A stretch of DNA of 64,000 nucleotides from Tritrichomonas musculus (Eukaryota; Parabasalia; Tritrichomonadida; Tritrichomonadidae). The position numbers and the translations under genes are program-made. This document shows, piece by piece, positions 31,097 through 41,562 of this stretch (positions are counted from its first letter, which is position 1; every line of letters begins with the position of its first letter). The DNA lies in NCBI GenBank assembly GCA_039105265.1, contig JAPFFF010000018.1, positions 2,294,001-2,358,000 of the forward strand, written 5' to 3'. The notes below the pieces were generated by a model. It was given only the letters and a program-made list of their open reading frames with translations. It ran no database searches and was not told where the DNA came from.

Positions 31097-31750
31097 TTAT
31101 TCAGGAGAGAAAAAGAATTTACTATTTTTTGGTTTGTTATTGCTAGATTTGTGTTCGAGTGGTCTTTGATTTTTTGACTGAGTAGGTTGTGTATTATTAC
31201 CATTTTTATCATTGCTACTGTTATTATTAATGTTATTGTTATTACTGTTGTTATTGTTTTCATTGTCTTTTTTCTGCGTTTGTTGCGGAATATCATTTTT
31301 TGATGATTGGCGAGATGTATTTTGTTTATTACGAGGTGGGCGTGGAATTTCGATTAGCTCCTGCTGAATGTTTTCATCAACATTAATACTTAATAATGAA
31401 TCACTAATGATGGCAGCACGATTTTCAAAAAATCCAATTGTAAAGAATTGTGCAAAATGATTAGTTTTTTCATTAACAATTATTCTACCGAAAACAGAAA
31501 GATTGAACCCCTTTTCAGTTGGAACAGTATTAAATTGTGTAACAAAAAGTTTGTCGCCTTTACCAATATATGGGCATAATATATTATTCGCTTCTGATAA
31601 TTTTACGCCTGTTTTTTCTGGTAAACTCTCTCTATAAATAATTGCATTATCTGGATCATAAAACTTTGAAACATCTTTCTTTGAATATACGACTGATGAA
31701 TAATATGCAGTAATAAATTCATTTGCCCATTCTTCAATATTTGGCTCCAT
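31097..31750 (-). CDS. NTF2-like domain protein with Asn/Gln-rich tail
   Basis: The product is 217 residues from the ATG at 31748-31750 (MEPNIEEWANEF); the open frame continues upstream only to a non-ATG codon. Residues about 5-125 fit the NTF2-like fold: NEFITAYYSSVVYSKKDVSKFYDPDNA matches 'FvxxYYxxL...FYxxxS', and the closing strands are FNLSVFGRIIV and HFAQFFTIGFFENRAAIIS. Similar domains occur in NTF2 (Ran import), NXT1 and the stress-granule protein G3BP. The C-terminal part is a low-complexity Asn/Ser/Gln/Lys tail, but no RRM or RGG follows, so it is not a complete G3BP. An RNA-granule adaptor or transport factor is possible. Confidence 0.7.
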   Translation of the reverse strand: MEPNIEEWANEFITAYYSSVVYSKKDVSKFYDPDNAIIYRESLPEKTGVKLSEANNILCPYIGKGDKLFVTQFNTVPTEKGFNLSVFGRIIVNEKTNHFAQFFTIGFFENRAAIISDSLLSINVDENIQQELIEIPRPPRNKQNTSRQSSKNDIPQQTQKKDNENNNNSNNNNINNNSSNDKNGNNTQPTQSKNQRPLEHKSSNNKPKNSKFFFSPE

Positions 31751-32341
31751 TTTGAAATGTGGCCAGATAAGTGTCACTTTTGGATGCTCGGTTAGCAAAA
31801 CATTCTTGATCTCTCAATTTCAGAAATTTACTCCAAAAAATTGGAACTGCTGTATCTTTTTTCTTTTAATTGATCATATCTTTACTTTATATATATACGC
31901 AATAATAATTTTTGGTGTACATAATAATTTTATTCAATTCGGAAAAAAAACTTCTTTCTTGGTTTTTTATTAGCCTATACCAAAATGTATGTCAGTAAGT
32001 ATATAGGATATCGTTATATTTAAAAATATCTATAAATAATTTTATTTATTCCCAGGTATGTCTTCCTTTAAATTATATAAATAAAATAAAATATATATTA
32101 TTTCATTATGAAAACAGGTTTGTTTTATATTATGATATCATTTTTCTATCCTATTTTTTTAAATTCGGACAAATAATTATAATTACAATAATCAACATTC
32201 TGGAATGATTTGGAAGACTTTATTGAACACAATAATAGAAAATTTTCAAATTTTTAGTTGGTTTATTTGATTGAAAGCATGAAGTGTTATTAGAATCATT
32301 TATAAAATCTATACGTTTAGAGCTGCAAAAAAAAAAATCCA
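31751..32341. other. Divergent intergenic region
   Basis: AT-rich spacer of about 590 bp between the NTF2-like gene and the coiled-coil gene. No further structure is seen. Confidence 0.5.
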
Positions 32342-33541
32342 ATGACAATGATTGATAAATATAACCAAATTATTGCCACGTTTGATGATGAGAAAGATCA
32401 ACTTGAAGATGATATTTTGGATGCGCAAATAACTTTGGCCAAGAAATATTTACAAATTATTCTCAACCAAAATGATAAATTAAAATCCGCTATTGATAAT
32501 TTGGATTTCAAAATTGATGAATCAGAAATTGAAGAAAATGGAATATATGAGCAAATGGAAGAGATACAAAATCATATAACAAATGGAATAACTGAAACAT
32601 CATCCTTTTTTGAATTTTTAAATGCAATTGATGATCAACAAAGTTTAATTTCATCAGAGATTGAATCAAATAAAAAAACTTTCAACTCTATGTATCATCA
32701 AAAAATTAAATTAACTCAATCAGTTGATTCATTGAATAGGCAAACTGAATCCAAAAAGCATCAATTGTTAAGCATGAGTACAGAAAATAGAAATTTGAAT
32801 GACCTCCTTCTTGAATCTCAGAAAAAAGTAGATGATAAAGAAATAGAATACAGAGAATCTGTATTAAATTCAGTTAGATTTCAAAAAGAGCTGGAAAATA
32901 AAACCAGTCCTCTCGTTAACTATGATTATCAACTCGAGGAACTTCGCAAAGAGCGTGATCAAGTCCAACGAGAACTTTTAATCAAAGAGCAATCTTTAAT
33001 ATCAATGGAAAAGCAAATTGAACAAACTGAATATGACCGTCAAAAAATGATTGAAAAGAGAAAAGCCCAGGAAAATAAAATGTTAAGTATTAATACTTGG
33101 AAATATAGAAGAGCAACTCTTTCAACACAAATTAAAAAAAATAAAGAAGAATATTATACAATATTAACAAATATAAATTATCAAAAAAAGCGAGATGAGA
33201 GAATCAGTGAAAAATTAAGGAATATCTTAGGGGAAGACGAAAAAGGCGATGGTACAAGCACAATCGCCCAAAAATATCTTCAAGCTGAAATTAATGAGTT
33301 TTTGAGTACTGATGATCCTATTAAAAATGAAGAAATAATGGTAGAACAAGATTATAATTCGCAACTTTTATCAGAATTAGAATTAATTGAAAATTCCATT
33401 AACGAATTGCAGCAACAAAAATCCAAAGCAATTCAAGGTTTGAAAGGTGAATTAGAGCAATGTTCTCAAGATGGATATATAAGACTCCTCGAAAATGAAA
33501 TGAAATCAATCAAAACATCACTTGCACAAACAATTCTATGA
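32342..33541 (+). CDS. Coiled-coil protein
   Basis: The 399-residue protein is predicted to be almost entirely alpha-helical coiled coil, with Glu/Lys/Gln-rich heptads from about 10 to 290 and again at 330-395. A short non-coil linker (ILGEDEKGDGTST) lies near 300. There is no named family, signal peptide or membrane segment. The size and simplicity suggest a structural or axonemal/basal-body component, but this is only inference from the many coiled-coil proteins in flagellated protists. Confidence 0.8.
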   Translation: MTMIDKYNQIIATFDDEKDQLEDDILDAQITLAKKYLQIILNQNDKLKSAIDNLDFKIDESEIEENGIYEQMEEIQNHITNGITETSSFFEFLNAIDDQQSLISSEIESNKKTFNSMYHQKIKLTQSVDSLNRQTESKKHQLLSMSTENRNLNDLLLESQKKVDDKEIEYRESVLNSVRFQKELENKTSPLVNYDYQLEELRKERDQVQRELLIKEQSLISMEKQIEQTEYDRQKMIEKRKAQENKMLSINTWKYRRATLSTQIKKNKEEYYTILTNINYQKKRDERISEKLRNILGEDEKGDGTSTIAQKYLQAEINEFLSTDDPIKNEEIMVEQDYNSQLLSELELIENSINELQQQKSKAIQGLKGELEQCSQDGYIRLLENEMKSIKTSLAQTIL

Positions 33542-34560
33542 TAATAATTTGTTTGTTTGTTTGAAAAAAATCACTCTAATAAATAAGTCTATAAAGGTTT
33601 TATTATTTAAAAAATACTTTCTCATGATGATTGTTAAGAAAGATAATTTTTTTGAACATATCATAATTTTATTTTGCAAGTCATCTGTGAGTGAAAAAAT
33701 TCATTATAAAATGATTTTTACTGAAAAAGATCTTAGCTCAAATGATTAATGAAGAATATTTATATATGTAATTATTTTTTAGTGTATTTTAAACTTATTC
33801 TAACTAAAATGTTCTTGAAAATCATTTGTTTCACTCAGATATAATTATTTTTTATATTATATAAAACATTTGAAATTATTTGAACTATAATTTTTTTTCT
33901 GATATTACTCTCAAAATAATTCTTTCAAATTTTTCTTATTTAAATTACCTTCTATCTCTAATTATTTATTTAAATATCTATATTAATTTGCATATTTACT
34001 TTTTAATAGACATGTATTAGATCAATATAAACATTTTGTTAAACCTACTTTTTTATAATTACTTTTTTTTTTTTTTTTTTTTCAAAATTTTAAAATTCAA
34101 GCCATTAATGCAATTTCATGCCCTTCTAAAAAAATATTGGTAAGTTAAATTTCAATATCAATAATATGAAATTATTCTTTAAATGTGCATATATATATTT
34201 GACTATTATCAAATAGTTTCATGAGTTTAACTTTGTCCAACTTCCATTTTAATTAGCTCAAAAAAAAAAAAAAAAAAAAAACTCATTTATTTCAGTTTGT
34301 TTCTGATATTTATCTCATATGATTAATTGAAATGTATTAAATACTAATATACAATTAAGTGGACAGTTATTTTTGTTAAAATTGTTTGTAATTATAAATA
34401 TCATATATCATTAGTTCTAATGAAGCATTTAGCTGAAGTAATATTTACGCATATAATAATTTATTAAATTATTAAATTACATAAAAATTTAAATTTATTC
34501 ATCATTTAATGCAAAAATTGTAATATATTAAACAATTCTGAACCATTCAAATATTTTATA
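33542..34560. other. AT-rich intergenic DNA
   Basis: Contains poly(T) (34064-34082) and poly(A) (34261-34280) runs and no supported gene. Confidence 0.5.
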
Positions 34561-35383
34561 GTGCTAAAATTTTGTAAAGTGTCAAAATAAAGTACTCAAA
34601 TCATTTTTTACGGTCAAATGCCTCCATAATGATATATTATTAATATTTTATCGCATATATACTATTTTTTAAATAATAAATTCTGATTTACCATACATTT
34701 TTGAGATATTTTAAATTATTTTTAGACAATTTTTTAAATGCATTTTTGGTCGGAAATAGGATTTTTCTATGATTATTTTATCGCTGCTATTTATAAAAAG
34801 ATAACTAAAAAACATGATGAAAGCCACTGAAGATGGCAAAGAATGCAAAGAATTTAAGAAAAAATATGAATAATATGCTAATACATCATTTTTGATGAAC
34901 TAACAGAAAAAATCGAAGTTTATGAAAATTTTATGCAAAATATCAGATAAAAATATGATATTATCCATAAACTTGCATATTATGAAGGATATTAATAATA
35001 AATATAAATAACATATATGATTTGAATTTCAAAAAGAAAATTATGAATTATGATATAATGCATAGGTCATAAAAGAAACCAAAATGGAAGAATTTAATAT
35101 ATTTTTCCCCAATTTCCCCGAGTATACTTATAATAAGAAAAAAATTATCCACCAAATATTCAATTGAAACTTTCTAAGAATAATTCAAATTTAAAATTTT
35201 GAATTAAAGTTTACATTCAAAAAATTTTCGGATGAAAAATATATAATATCTTAAAAATGTATGGTAAAAATTATTTAAAAATTATAATTATAAATATAAT
35301 TAGAAATATAAAGGTTTATAATTAAAATTCATACCAATCCTCCGTAAAATTTAAATTTCTGACACTTTACAAAATTTGAGCAC
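34561..35383. mobile_element. Inverted-repeat element, about 820 bp
   Basis: The left end GTGCTAAAATTTTGTAAAG and right end CTTTACAAAATTTGAGCAC are inverted repeats (one mismatch in 19). A second inner pair is ACCATACATTTTTGAGATAT near 34691 and ATATCTTAAAAATGTATGGT near 35247. The interior (about 34810-35080) has coding-like but stop-interrupted stretches, so it may be a degenerated autonomous copy. No clear target duplication is visible at the AT-rich flanks. Confidence 0.7.
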
Positions 35384-35398
35384 ACCAATAGTGGTAAT

Positions 35399-36110
35399 AA
35401 AAAATATTGATAAGAAATTTGAGAGGAAATTTCATGTTTCATTGAAAAAATTGAGAAAATTTATTTAAAAATAATTTGAGAAAATTTTAAAATTTCTTTC
35501 AAAATCATTCAAATTTAATGACCTATTCATGAATTTTATGAATCAATTGTTGGTCAATCTTTTGACCTTTTATTTATATGTTTTCTTTACCAAAAAATAC
35601 AATAATTAAATAGCGTGGTTCTGCAATCGCACAATTTTAATAAAAGCAAAACAGCTGATGCATTAGGTATTTCGTTAAATTGCGTCATAGCAGTAGCTAA
35701 ATAAATTGATGAAGGGAGACCAGAAAAAACACAACCCTACCGACCACAAATATTAACAAATGAAATCAATTATTTCATGTGCGTTAAAGCAATAATGTTT
35801 CCTGAAATCCCTGGATCTGAATTGGCAAATGTTTCCTGAACACAAATTTTATTCTTTGTATGGAATAATCTAAGTTTAGCAACAAACAATTCTTTGATTG
35901 ATTCTTTTCCAAAGAAATTGAAAAAATGCCTCGAAGTGCAAGGCAATCAAGTAAGATTTTAATTTTAATTTTTAATAAAAAATCAACTTTTTCAATTGCC
36001 GAAAAAATATTGATAAGAAATTTAACTTTTTAAATTAAAAATTTTGAAAATAAAATAACTTTTGTTAACGACGATTAACTATTGAATTCATTTCTTATCA
36101 ATATTTTTTA
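35399..36110 (+). mobile_element. Decayed element with AAATATTGATAAGAAAT inverted ends
   Basis: AAAAAATATTGATAAGAAAT at 35399 and ATTTCTTATCAATATTTTTT at 36090-36109 are inverted, and a third, direct copy sits at 36003. They enclose a stop-interrupted HTH-protein relic. The element starts only about 15 bp after the 34561-35383 element, so the two may be parts of one larger insertion. Confidence 0.5.
35606..35960 (+). pseudogene. Relic of a helix-turn-helix transposase-like ORF
   Basis: One plus-strand frame is protein-like across two stops, a TAA at about 35702 and a TGA at about 35837. It reads KTADALGISLNCVIAVAK, stop, IDEGRPEKTQPYRPQILTNE, a hydrophobic linker with FPEIPGSELANV, stop, and a further 40 residues. 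The first segment looks like an HTH (TADALGIS, then a turn). The 'GRP...L' motif is typical of Tc1/mariner- and IS630-type N-terminal domains. No catalytic DDE part remains. A similar GRPPILTPDE motif occurs in the relic at 56345-56717. Confidence 0.5.
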
Positions 36111-36417
36111 GGAATAATATAGCTTTTTCTATTTTTTCATTTGTGTTAATTAATTTTATTACGCTTTTCAATTTTTTTCCAAAAATAAAATGACATGATA
36201 TTAAAATCATAAAACTTTTTTAAAACTAAAGATAAATTTTATTTTTAAAAAAATTATTCAAATTTCAATCATTCTAAATTGAATATTTGTTGATCGGAAA
36301 TAAATTTTACTTTTCATTTGGAATGATTTATATTTAGGTAATAATTGCAATTTAAAAGATCTTTATTTTTGATTATTTACATAATATTTTTTGAGCAATC
36401 GTTTTGAATATTTAACC

Positions 36418-36436
36418 TCATTTTTTTTGATACGAA
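36418..36436 (+). promoter_or_regulatory. Initiator-like core promoter
   Basis: TCATTTTTTTTGATACGAA lies immediately before the ATG at 36437. It fits a trichomonad Inr with a 5' UTR of about 17 nt. Confidence 0.5.
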
Positions 36437-37711
36437 ATGTCTCTTTTCTTTGCGAAATCCCCAAAGCGCAGGCTCGCCCCAATGGATTACATCAATGTGT
36501 TTTGGGGTATTAACATGCAAATTGCTCTTGAGTTTGAGCACCCTCGCTATGTTGGCCAAGCCGTTGAAGAATTAATACAATGCATGAACTCTTTTCGTTG
36601 CCAGACAAATCTTCTTTACATTAGCCAAAGTAATAATGATCCAGTTGTCGAAGGAATTCCACCAGGTCTCAAAACTTTGAAAGACGTTGCCATATGGATG
36701 AATAAAGCACATATGCCAAAAAGGAATTCTCTTGCAACAATAGCATGTGATGACAGGAGAGTTGTAGTTACATCTTCACACATATGTAATGATGGTATGT
36801 ATTGTATTCATTTAATAGAACATATTTGTGACCCAAGTTCGTACGGCACATGGAAAAGCCCCCCAATTCCTAATTCAATATTCAACAATTTAAGAAAAGA
36901 AATATTTGAGCATCCTAATACTGCACTCTATTGTGCTGGAGATAAACATATTTGCAGACTTCTTCCCAAACTTCCAGTCGCAAAAGGCAAAGATGGAAAA
37001 TTTTGTCTTTTTTCATTTGAATCTCCTCTTTCCGAAATAATGGGGTATGACCCTTCTTCAGGTCGGGTCAAATCAATCACTGAAGCTCAATGGATTGCCC
37101 AAGGTTTATCACATACAGTCTTTGAGAATAACTATGATTTCAAAGACTTTGGAATTTCAACTGTTCTCGATTTACGACGAACTCTTTCACGGGAAGCTTT
37201 AAATGATCCTGCCTGGGGAGAATGTATTGCATCTGTTCCTGTTAATGCCAAACCAACAATGTCAATGACTCTTGAACAACTTGGTCAGGTAATGAGAAGC
37301 AATTTCGATGCAAGAATGAAGAATAAAGATTACTTATCCCATATGCGTTCAACTTGGGAAGCTATTTTCAGACCATGGAAAAATCCAATTCCTCCTGGAA
37401 TTGCTTTGGAAACTTCTTCTATGGGTCCAATTCATATTAAACCACCTGTGGTTGATGCATGGACTTCTTTGATTTCACCTGATAAAAATAAACTTGATCA
37501 GACATCTTTCATGACATATACACTCGATAACCAAGCTAAAAATGAAGTTAATTTTGTTGGACAATTCCAAGCAAATTCTGCTGAATTCAATGAAAAAGAT
37601 GGTGAAACATTTTTAAAGATGCTTGAATTCTCTTTAAAGAATCTAAACTATAAAATGACTGTCAAAGAAGCACTTGATGCAATTTCCAACTTTCAAAAAA
37701 GTTGTCAATGA
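36437..37711 (+). CDS. HXXXD-type acyltransferase (condensation/alcohol acetyltransferase-like)
   Basis: The 424-residue protein has the active-site motif SHICNDGM near residues 117-124. This is the HxxxDG signature of the CoA-dependent acyltransferase superfamily (BAHD, alcohol acetyltransferase, condensation domains), where the His acts as general base. Length and the position of the motif in the first third fit that superfamily. The N-terminus MSLFFAKSPKRRLAPMDYINVFW resembles the opening 'LSPLDxxf' strand of these enzymes. A typical DFGWG motif is not evident in the C-terminal half. Substrate and pathway cannot be deduced. The gene's base composition is less AT-rich than its surroundings. 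Confidence 0.7.
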   Translation: MSLFFAKSPKRRLAPMDYINVFWGINMQIALEFEHPRYVGQAVEELIQCMNSFRCQTNLLYISQSNNDPVVEGIPPGLKTLKDVAIWMNKAHMPKRNSLATIACDDRRVVVTSSHICNDGMYCIHLIEHICDPSSYGTWKSPPIPNSIFNNLRKEIFEHPNTALYCAGDKHICRLLPKLPVAKGKDGKFCLFSFESPLSEIMGYDPSSGRVKSITEAQWIAQGLSHTVFENNYDFKDFGISTVLDLRRTLSREALNDPAWGECIASVPVNAKPTMSMTLEQLGQVMRSNFDARMKNKDYLSHMRSTWEAIFRPWKNPIPPGIALETSSMGPIHIKPPVVDAWTSLISPDKNKLDQTSFMTYTLDNQAKNEVNFVGQFQANSAEFNEKDGETFLKMLEFSLKNLNYKMTVKEALDAISNFQKSCQ

Positions 37712-38008
37712 AATTTAATTTTTTATATATTTAATCTTATTATTATTGCACTCTTAAATGACTACAAAAAAGCACTTTAATGAAACTGTCTTCCAATTTT
37801 GATTATCACATTATAAAAATTGATACTTATCATTTAATATAATAAAAATATTTTTTTCCATAAACGTCTAAACTATATTACTCTTAATTATTTGAATCTT
37901 GCAAAAATATGGTCTGACTCGTCATTGAATTGATTTAATTATGAAAACTTCAAAATGAAATAATAACATAAATATTTAAAAAAAATAATATGTATGTTAA
38001 GTGTGGTA

Positions 38009-38434
38009 TCATTGTGGCTTTTTGTCAAAAAACTTGTGTGAAGACATATCTCCAGCGATCCAGATAGACGTGAAAAGAACATAAATAAAAAATAAATTTT
38101 CGCGCATTACTGGAATAGGAGAATCGAAAAGAGTAAATATATCGAATTTTAATTGGAAAGATATAATTTTTGGTATTTCTACAGATAAAATAAAAACAAA
38201 TATTATCATGGAAAATAAAATTGGTATACGAACAAATCCAAAGATGGAACCTAAAATTATGCTACATATTACACGAAAAATAAATAAAAGTTTTTTTATC
38301 TGAGCAGAATTCCAGTTTAAGTCCCTTCTCCAGTATTTTTTAAAGCATTCAAAATAACTTGTACTATCTTCATCTTCCATCGGAATTTCTTCGGTATCAT
38401 CCGTCAATTCTTCTTCTTCTTCCTCATTAGACAT
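38009..38434 (-). CDS. Small membrane protein of the Rab5IF/EMC6-like family
   Basis: The 141-residue protein counted from MSNEEEEEEL begins with an acidic leader. It continues with a YWRRDLNWNSAQIKKLLFIFRVICSIILGSIFGF region, whose 'W..de...v..w.RqiiavilGiiwGi' pattern is that of the RAB5IF/EMC6 group of ER proteins. Two more hydrophobic segments follow (ILFSMIIFVFILSVEI and LFFIYVLFTSIWIAGDM), so three transmembrane helices are expected. RAB5IF is an ER membrane factor linked to multipass-protein biogenesis. The open frame extends upstream to an ATG at 38554 (40 extra residues). I chose the inner ATG because family members start just before an acidic stretch. Confidence 0.6.
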   Translation of the reverse strand: MSNEEEEEELTDDTEEIPMEDEDSTSYFECFKKYWRRDLNWNSAQIKKLLFIFRVICSIILGSIFGFVRIPILFSMIIFVFILSVEIPKIISFQLKFDIFTLFDSPIPVMRENLFFIYVLFTSIWIAGDMSSHKFFDKKPQ

Positions 38435-38681
38435 CTCAAATCTGTTATCAAAAAGTTTGCTAAATAAATATTTCAAAAAGTTAGTAATTTCAAAATGAGA
38501 TTTGCATATTAAAACTGTCTTTAAATAATGATTGCATTCTCTTAGCTTTATCATAAAGGCACAATATTCATGAAAATATATACAAAAATAATTATTTGTT
38601 ACCGATTCTAATGAAATTAAATATGCTTGAAGATTGCATAATCAGGTAGTAAATATGCAACAGAAATAGCAAAAGTAATTT

Positions 38682-39008
38682 CTATTTTGAACATTTTGGA
38701 CAAATAAAAACCTCTTGAGAATGGTTGTATTGAGATTGCATACAAAGGTAGCAGCATTCCATATTACATACACTACAATGTCGCATGCAAACATTGCAAA
38801 CGCCTTTATGACAAATCGGACAAACAGTAGATTTATTAATTTTTTGGCAAACATAGCATAAAGTTTCCACATTTTTATAATTCTGACCATTTATTAGCAT
38901 ACTGAGCATTTGTTTAGCTTGTTTTCTCTCTGAATTGGTTGCTCGATATTCATTCAAGGGATCATTCATTTGTTTGTCTATTTGGCCAATTGATTTTAAA
39001 AAAATCAT
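38682..39008 (-). CDS. SIVA: Siva-like Cys-rich zinc-binding protein
   Basis: A 108-residue protein with a dense C-terminal Cys/His array: CYVCQK, CPICHKGVCNVCMRHCSVC, CCYLCMQ and ending FICPKC. The order and spacing of CxxC pairs match the Siva C-terminal region, which binds zinc. In animals Siva is a pro-apoptotic adaptor, and in protists its role is unknown. The N-terminus is short and helical. The ATG at 39006-39008 touches the ATG of the divergent SYS1 gene. An inner ATG (MNDPLNEY, 38967-38969) would leave room for a 5' UTR and may be the true start. Confidence 0.65.
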   Translation of the reverse strand: MIFLKSIGQIDKQMNDPLNEYRATNSERKQAKQMLSMLINGQNYKNVETLCYVCQKINKSTVCPICHKGVCNVCMRHCSVCNMECCYLCMQSQYNHSQEVFICPKCSK

Positions 39009-39476
39009 ATGTTTAGAAGAAAAGTTCCCTTCGATGCAATTTTAATTATTTCGCAGATATGTGCAATGAGTGTATCGTTCTATCTTTCATATGTTGTCTT
39101 TATTCTAATTGCAGACTGTTTTTTTAGCTTACCGTTTACCATTCAATCAATTATAAATCCATCTGTATTTCATTTTTCAACAAAAATGGGATGGATTACC
39201 ATTTTGGGTGAACTTTTTGGTGGAATTATTAGCTCGCTTATTTTCGTCTTTCTTGAAGGAAAATTCAAAAAGGCATTAGATTTTATATCAACTACTTTCA
39301 TCATCCACTTAATAATCATTACTCTTTTATGCGAATTTCCCAAAAATTTCTGTTGGTGGATATCTACAATATCATCCTTTTTGATTTCTACTTTTACTGC
39401 TGGGAAAATATCGATGAATTACGAAATGCAAGCAATAAATCTAGACTCAATTTTTCCTTCAGCATTAAGAAATTAA
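39009..39476 (+). CDS. SYS1: SYS1-like Golgi membrane protein
   Basis: The 155-residue polytopic protein matches SYS1, the Golgi integral membrane receptor that recruits ARL3/ARFRP1-type GTPases. It starts FDAILIISQICAMSVSFYLSY, corresponding to the family's FDPxLIxxQIxxxQxxyY. It has a second hydrophobic span GWITILGELFGGIISSLIFVF. The signature KKALDFISTTFIIHLIIITLLCEFPKNFCWW corresponds to 'K.cLDFtxTvxxiHLxxcxxYxxFPxxxxWW'. Four transmembrane helices are expected. Length equals the family norm. With the Sec13-like gene and the Rab5IF-like gene it belongs to the secretory pathway, but they are not functionally linked here by position. Confidence 0.85.
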   Translation: MFRRKVPFDAILIISQICAMSVSFYLSYVVFILIADCFFSLPFTIQSIINPSVFHFSTKMGWITILGELFGGIISSLIFVFLEGKFKKALDFISTTFIIHLIIITLLCEFPKNFCWWISTISSFLISTFTAGKISMNYEMQAINLDSIFPSALRN

Positions 39477-39650
39477 ATTACTTATTTGTTTGTTCTTATA
39501 AAAAAAATTATTAAATTATATTTAAAATTTCTTAAATTATTGTATAATAGAAGTTCCATGATTGAATATTTAACTTGCTAAGCATGATTTTTTTTAAATA
39601 ATTACTATATCTCTTTCAATGATCATTTTATGAGGTAAATATTTTTTTTT

Positions 39651-39740
39651 GAACTTTTTAGATTTTTTCCCCTCAATTTTTTTCTTTGTATATTTGTTCA
39701 CAAATAGTTGAACTTTTTAGATTTTTTCCTCTCAATTTTG
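39651..39740. repeat. Direct repeat of about 30 bp
   Basis: TTGAACTTTTTAGATTTTTT followed by CCCCTCAATTT occurs at 39650 and again as CCTCTCAATTT from 39708, just before the TTAA-flanked element. Confidence 0.7.
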
Positions 39741-39746
39741 ATTTTT

Positions 39747-39994
39747 TTAAGGTACAAATCCAGTACGTTATTTTTTGAATAGGAGAACGTTTATTGTTTG
39801 AATAGTTGCATGTCTCTGAAAAAGTTTAAATTGACTAGGTTTGTTTTTGACACTTATTTTACAATTTAAATAAACATTATGACATGTTATATGAAATGGA
39901 TGAAAATAATCGTTTTTTATTTAACATGTCATTTTATTCTTTGAGAATGACAAAAAAAATTGCGGTTACTAAACGTACTGGATTTGTACCTTAA
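39747..39994. mobile_element. 240-bp MITE flanked by TTAA
   Basis: The perfect 18-bp inverted repeats GGTACAAATCCAGTACGT (39751-39768) and ACGTACTGGATTTGTACC (39973-39990) are directly flanked by TTAA on both sides. TTAA duplication is the hallmark of piggyBac-type elements. Because TTAA is a palindrome, a TA duplication (Tc1/mariner) with a TIR starting AGGTAC is equally compatible. There is no coding capacity. Confidence 0.85.
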
Positions 39995-41562
39995 AAAAGC
40001 TAAAAAGCATGAAAATAAGTAAATAAAATACTAAAAGAAGAAACTATAAATATTTTAATATACATAAATAGAATTTATTAAGATTTTTCTGTTGAGAAAA
40101 AAAAATCATGAAATACCCTCCTCTCCCTATGGGTGGGACACTCTTTTTTTGACCTCAAAAAGTTTCAAAATCTCTTCGAATTTTAGGTTTTATTTGGTGA
40201 TTTTAATAAATTTTCTTACCCATTTAATAATCTTTAAATTGGTCATTGAAACCAATCAAAAAACTTAATATTCATCGAGTTTTTTTTGACTTCACAAGCT
40301 AATAGATCTCTCTTCGTAAGAGATATCCTTCAAAACTACTAATACTATTTGATTTTATACATATGCATTATACATTATAAAACATAAATATTTATAATTA
40401 CTTTGTAGTTAGTCCAAAAAAGTTAATATAATAATTATTTTTAAGTTTTTTCGATACATGATCTTTTCTAACTTTTTATTTTGTAATATTCGATTTCTTC
40501 TTTTAATGCTCAATAAAATGATATATTTTGTTTGAACATAACTTCAAAGATAAAGTTTAGTTTGAAAAATGAATTCAAAAAGTTGAATTAATAAACGGAA
40601 TGATTCAATTTTCGGCGGTTAGAAAATTAATTTTAAACGATCAAACTCAATATTTTTGCTTTAAAATATATTATAAGAATAGGGAATATTATTTAAAATG
40701 AGGTTCCGCCATTTATAAAATCAAAAAATTCAAAATGACCATTTTTTACCCAAATTATTTTTTATGGAAAATAAAATGCGATTATCTAATTCACCTTTGA
40801 TGATTTTGATTTTTTAAATAGTAAATTATATGTAGCTATTAAAAATCTATCTAAATATAAAATAACTGGAAAAAGTCTTGGATGGCTTACACATCTCTCC
40901 CTACAATTCGTATAAAATTATTCGTTATTTGTACGTTATTTTTTTAATCTTTTTGATAGAAATTGAGAAGGAAAATTGAGAGATTTATAGTGTTTTTAAA
41001 AAAATTCATAAATATATCGAAATAGAGAATCGTTTAACAAACTAAATTTAATATTTATACTTGATATAGCATATAATGTAATATTGAGTAATATAAAGAA
41101 AAAAGATTGATATGATTTTTTTAATTTTAAGAGATTTCCTATTTATAAATGTTTTTAGGAGATAGTTTTTATTTTTTTAGATAGCTTATTAAATACTTTT
41201 TTAAATTTTAATATTTAATTAACAAATTTGTTTTTGTTCTCAATGATAATTTGATTTTTCATGCATGTGCAATTAGAATAATAGTATTTGGGAAATGGAT
41301 TTGGAAAGATCAGCAAATATATTATAGGTTGAACTAGGTCATAATAGTCCATTACTTGATTTGAGTAATGATTTGAGATTAAAAACTCAAAAATCTCATT
41401 TATGGTTGAATATTGTTATTTTCTTTTTGTTTTTTGTTATATACAATACATATAGATTTCAAATCTTTTAAAAAAATAATTACAAACTTATTGGGAAAGT
41501 AATTTTTTTCATTTTAATTTAATTTAAAATTTTCAATTAAAATTTGAATTGTTTTTTCAAAT
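39995..41562. other. Gene-free AT-rich region
   Basis: About 1.6 kb without supported genes or clear repeats. Two short GC-richer patches (CCTCCTCTCCCTATGGGTGGG at about 40110 and CATCTCTCCCTACAATTCG at about 40891) may be remnants of insertions. Confidence 0.45.
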
